Positions 63,080-64,000 of a stretch of DNA of 64,000 nucleotides are shown here, piece after piece (position 1 is the stretch's first letter; each line of letters starts with the position of its first letter). Below the pieces are notes generated by a model. That model searched no databases. It was not told the DNA's origin and worked only from the letters and a program-made list of their open reading frames with translations. Both the position numbers and the translations under genes were made by a program. Source of the DNA: Rheinheimera sp. SA_1 (GTDB taxonomy: Bacteria > Pseudomonadota > Gammaproteobacteria > Enterobacterales > Alteromonadaceae); the NCBI RefSeq assembly GCF_001669775.1, contig NZ_LXWK01000002.1:23381-87380 (forward strand), written 5' to 3'.

Positions 63080-63451
63080 ATGAATAAGTATAAAGTCAAT
63101 TGCATAACACCATTCGTTCCTGCAAAGGATTACGACTTGTCACTTCGATTCTATAAAGACTTAGGCTTCTCTCAAGTCGCTGAAACTGAGAATGCAACTA
63201 GACTAGAAATTGATGGGTATGGGTTTTGGTTACAAAATTACTATGTCGAAGAATGGGCAGGTAATTTTATGTTCTGTTTGTATGTGGAAGACATACATGC
63301 CTGGTGCTCAAAAGTTGATGAGCTCAATATCGATGAAAAGTACGGAAACACAGCAAAAGTATTCTCTAGGCCGCACGATCAAGAGGGTGCTCAAATGATG
63401 CAAGTAGCAGATCCATCGGGTGTGTTATGGCATATAAGGCAAGATTCTTAA
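63080..63451 (+). CDS. Cassette 10: VOC-superfamily (glyoxalase/bleomycin-resistance-like) protein
   Basis: A 123-residue protein with the two beta-alpha-beta-beta-beta modules of the VOC superfamily: FVPAKDYDLSLRFYKDLGF, YGFWLQNYYVEEW, FMFCLYVEDIHAW and the end MQVADPSGVLWHI. It may sequester or modify a small molecule such as an antibiotic; the substrate is unknown. The gene has a normal start and no sign of decay. Confidence 0.87.
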   Translation: MNKYKVNCITPFVPAKDYDLSLRFYKDLGFSQVAETENATRLEIDGYGFWLQNYYVEEWAGNFMFCLYVEDIHAWCSKVDELNIDEKYGNTAKVFSRPHDQEGAQMMQVADPSGVLWHIRQDS

Positions 63452-63459
63452 AGTCGGCC

Positions 63460-63539
63460 ATATAACAATTCAAGCCACTCGGCCAACCAAAGTTGGCCTG
63501 GGATGCCGTTACGCGGCGCCCGTGCTCTCAACGTTAACT
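63460..63539 (+). repeat. attC10
   Basis: R'' ATATAAC (63460-63466) and R' GTTAACT (63533-63539), 80 bases. An internal hairpin GGCCAAC/GTTGGCC is present (63481-63498). The R' core is the same as the proposed attI core. Confidence 0.87.
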
Positions 63540-63557
63540 TTCATAAGTAGAAAAATT

Positions 63558-63878
63558 GTGGAAGACGAAAAATATTGGAAGCTAAAACTGAGGTATGGGA
63601 AAGAAACTACTCAATACATACATTTCACCGTTTTAGCTGATGGGGTTGTCGGCGATCTAGTCGATGGTTATGAATGCAGAAAAGGTCTGGCAATAATGGC
63701 AATTAAAACTTGGGCAAATGATGCGGAGCAATCTGCTGATATGCTGAGAGTTATCGGTCGTCAAATCGGTTTTGAAACTACAGGTGAAATCCAAATATAC
63801 GAAACGGAGCCGGAGCAACCGCCTAAAGTTGACCCATTTAGTTATGATATTAATTTCACGCCGTATGATGCATGGTAA
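63558..63878 (+). CDS. Cassette 11: hypothetical acidic protein
   Basis: A 106-residue acidic protein (EDEKYWKLKLRYGKETTQYI, then LADGVVGDLVDGYECRKG, ending DINFTPYDAW). GTG 63558 is used as start because the frame upstream runs into attC10. No family recognised; the size and charge fit small immunity-type or unknown cassette proteins, which is only a guess. The cassette's attC is not seen because an IS follows. Confidence 0.65.
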   Translation: MEDEKYWKLKLRYGKETTQYIHFTVLADGVVGDLVDGYECRKGLAIMAIKTWANDAEQSADMLRVIGRQIGFETTGEIQIYETEPEQPPKVDPFSYDINFTPYDAW

Positions 63879-63895
63879 TCCCCCCTCAAATTAAC

Positions 63896-64000
63896 TGACG
63901 TCAAAAGTAGAATTTTCTCGTAACATAAACGCAGGAGATTCACTATGAAAACATCAAAATTCACCGATAGCCAAATCATGGCAATCCTTAAACAAGCTGA
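63896..64000 (+). mobile_element. Left end of an IS3-family insertion sequence (partial)
   Basis: Begins near TGACGTCAAAAGTAG, a plausible left terminal repeat starting with TG. An orfA-like reading frame follows at 63945. The element runs past the window. The exact left boundary is uncertain by several bases. Confidence 0.6.
63945..64000 (+). CDS. IS3-family transposase OrfA (partial, N-terminus)
   Basis: The first 18 residues, MKTSKFTDSQIMAILKQA, match the N-terminus of OrfA proteins of IS3-family elements of the IS407-like group, which carry a helix-turn-helix next. GCAGGAGA gives a good ribosome site. The rest lies outside the window. Confidence 0.85.
   Translation, partial: MKTSKFTDSQIMAILKQA

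Larger units (their letters stand above)
58939..63895 (+). mobile_element. Integron cassette array (eleven cassettes, ten attC sites)
   Basis: Cassettes all point the same way and each gene is followed by an attC. Predicted junctions (G^TT) are after 58938, 59370, 59733, 59940, 60762, 61253, 61716, 62114, 62721, 63046 and 63533. attC sites run from 61 to 97 bases and differ strongly in sequence, unlike the uniform repeats of the Vibrio superintegron. The last cassette lacks a visible attC because an IS begins just after its gene. Confidence 0.9.

Noticed and set aside
59041..63878. Toxin-antitoxin pairs in the cassette array
   Set aside because: These are common in chromosomal integrons, but no overlapping two-gene cassette or known toxin or antitoxin motif was found here.

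Overview
The window looks like part of a gammaproteobacterial chromosome. Gene orders shared with enteric bacteria (mutY-yggX; gcvA-ygdD-like-rlmM; zapA-6S RNA-fau; ygfB-pepP-ubiH-ubiI; gcvTHP) together with a full-length ArcB, a complete molybdenum cofactor locus and a bufferin-type locus suggest an aquatic relative of Rheinheimera or Alishewanella. This placement is inferred from gene content and was not checked by any search.

Layout: 1-7.3 kb holds a tail of an unknown gene, a secreted cyanophycinase-like protein, the ArcB/ArcA redox pair (convergent) and a second sensor kinase directly upstream of arcA. 7.4-23.7 kb is conserved housekeeping: rRNA and tRNA methyltransferases (rsmC, trmB, rlmM), mutY and yggX, gcvA, a lipoprotein M28 peptidase, a CorC/CNNM-like membrane protein, 5-formyl-THF cyclo-ligase, 6S RNA, zapA, and the ubiquinone hydroxylases. 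24.0-28.6 kb is gcvT-gcvH-gcvP. 28.6-34.6 kb is an accessory block: a GlxA-type regulator and two secreted class C beta-lactamase-fold serine hydrolases that share a duplicated, inverted promoter region. The first hydrolase appears to have lost one residue from its SxxK active site. 34.6-42.9 kb is a molybdenum cofactor and molybdate uptake locus (moeB, mog, moeA, moaCDE-modABC, moaA).

43.4-50.0 kb is a metal-stress locus. A YHS protein, a DUF2282 bufferin-type precursor and a DoxX protein lie on the plus strand. The predicted modification enzymes (DUF692 MNIO and its DUF2063 partner) lie on the minus strand with a CZB zinc-sensing chemoreceptor-like protein and an HD-GYP protein that carries a zinc ribbon. 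A solitary integron cassette with its own attC is inserted just upstream of the DUF692 gene, and its boundaries can be placed to the base. 50.1-55.5 kb carries a GST, a flavin/2Fe-2S oxidoreductase, a LysR regulator, a nitrilase and an AhpD-like protein.

55.5-56.8 kb is nearly gene-free and holds three spaced direct repeats that resemble a Tn7- or Tn402-like transposon end. From 57.8 kb to the window edge is an integron. It has an IntI-type integrase with a LexA (SOS) box, a candidate attI, ten recognisable attC sites of heterogeneous sequence and eleven cassettes: DUF3303, a TonB-C lipoprotein, a near-ORFless cassette, a P-loop kinase preceded by an attenuator-like leader, a frameshifted membrane protein, several unknowns, DUF1993 and a VOC-family protein. 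An IS3-family element begins directly after the last cassette gene and runs off the window. The most novel-looking items are the misplaced cassette in the bufferin locus, the attenuator-like leader inside cassette 4, and the transposon-end-like repeats next to the integron.
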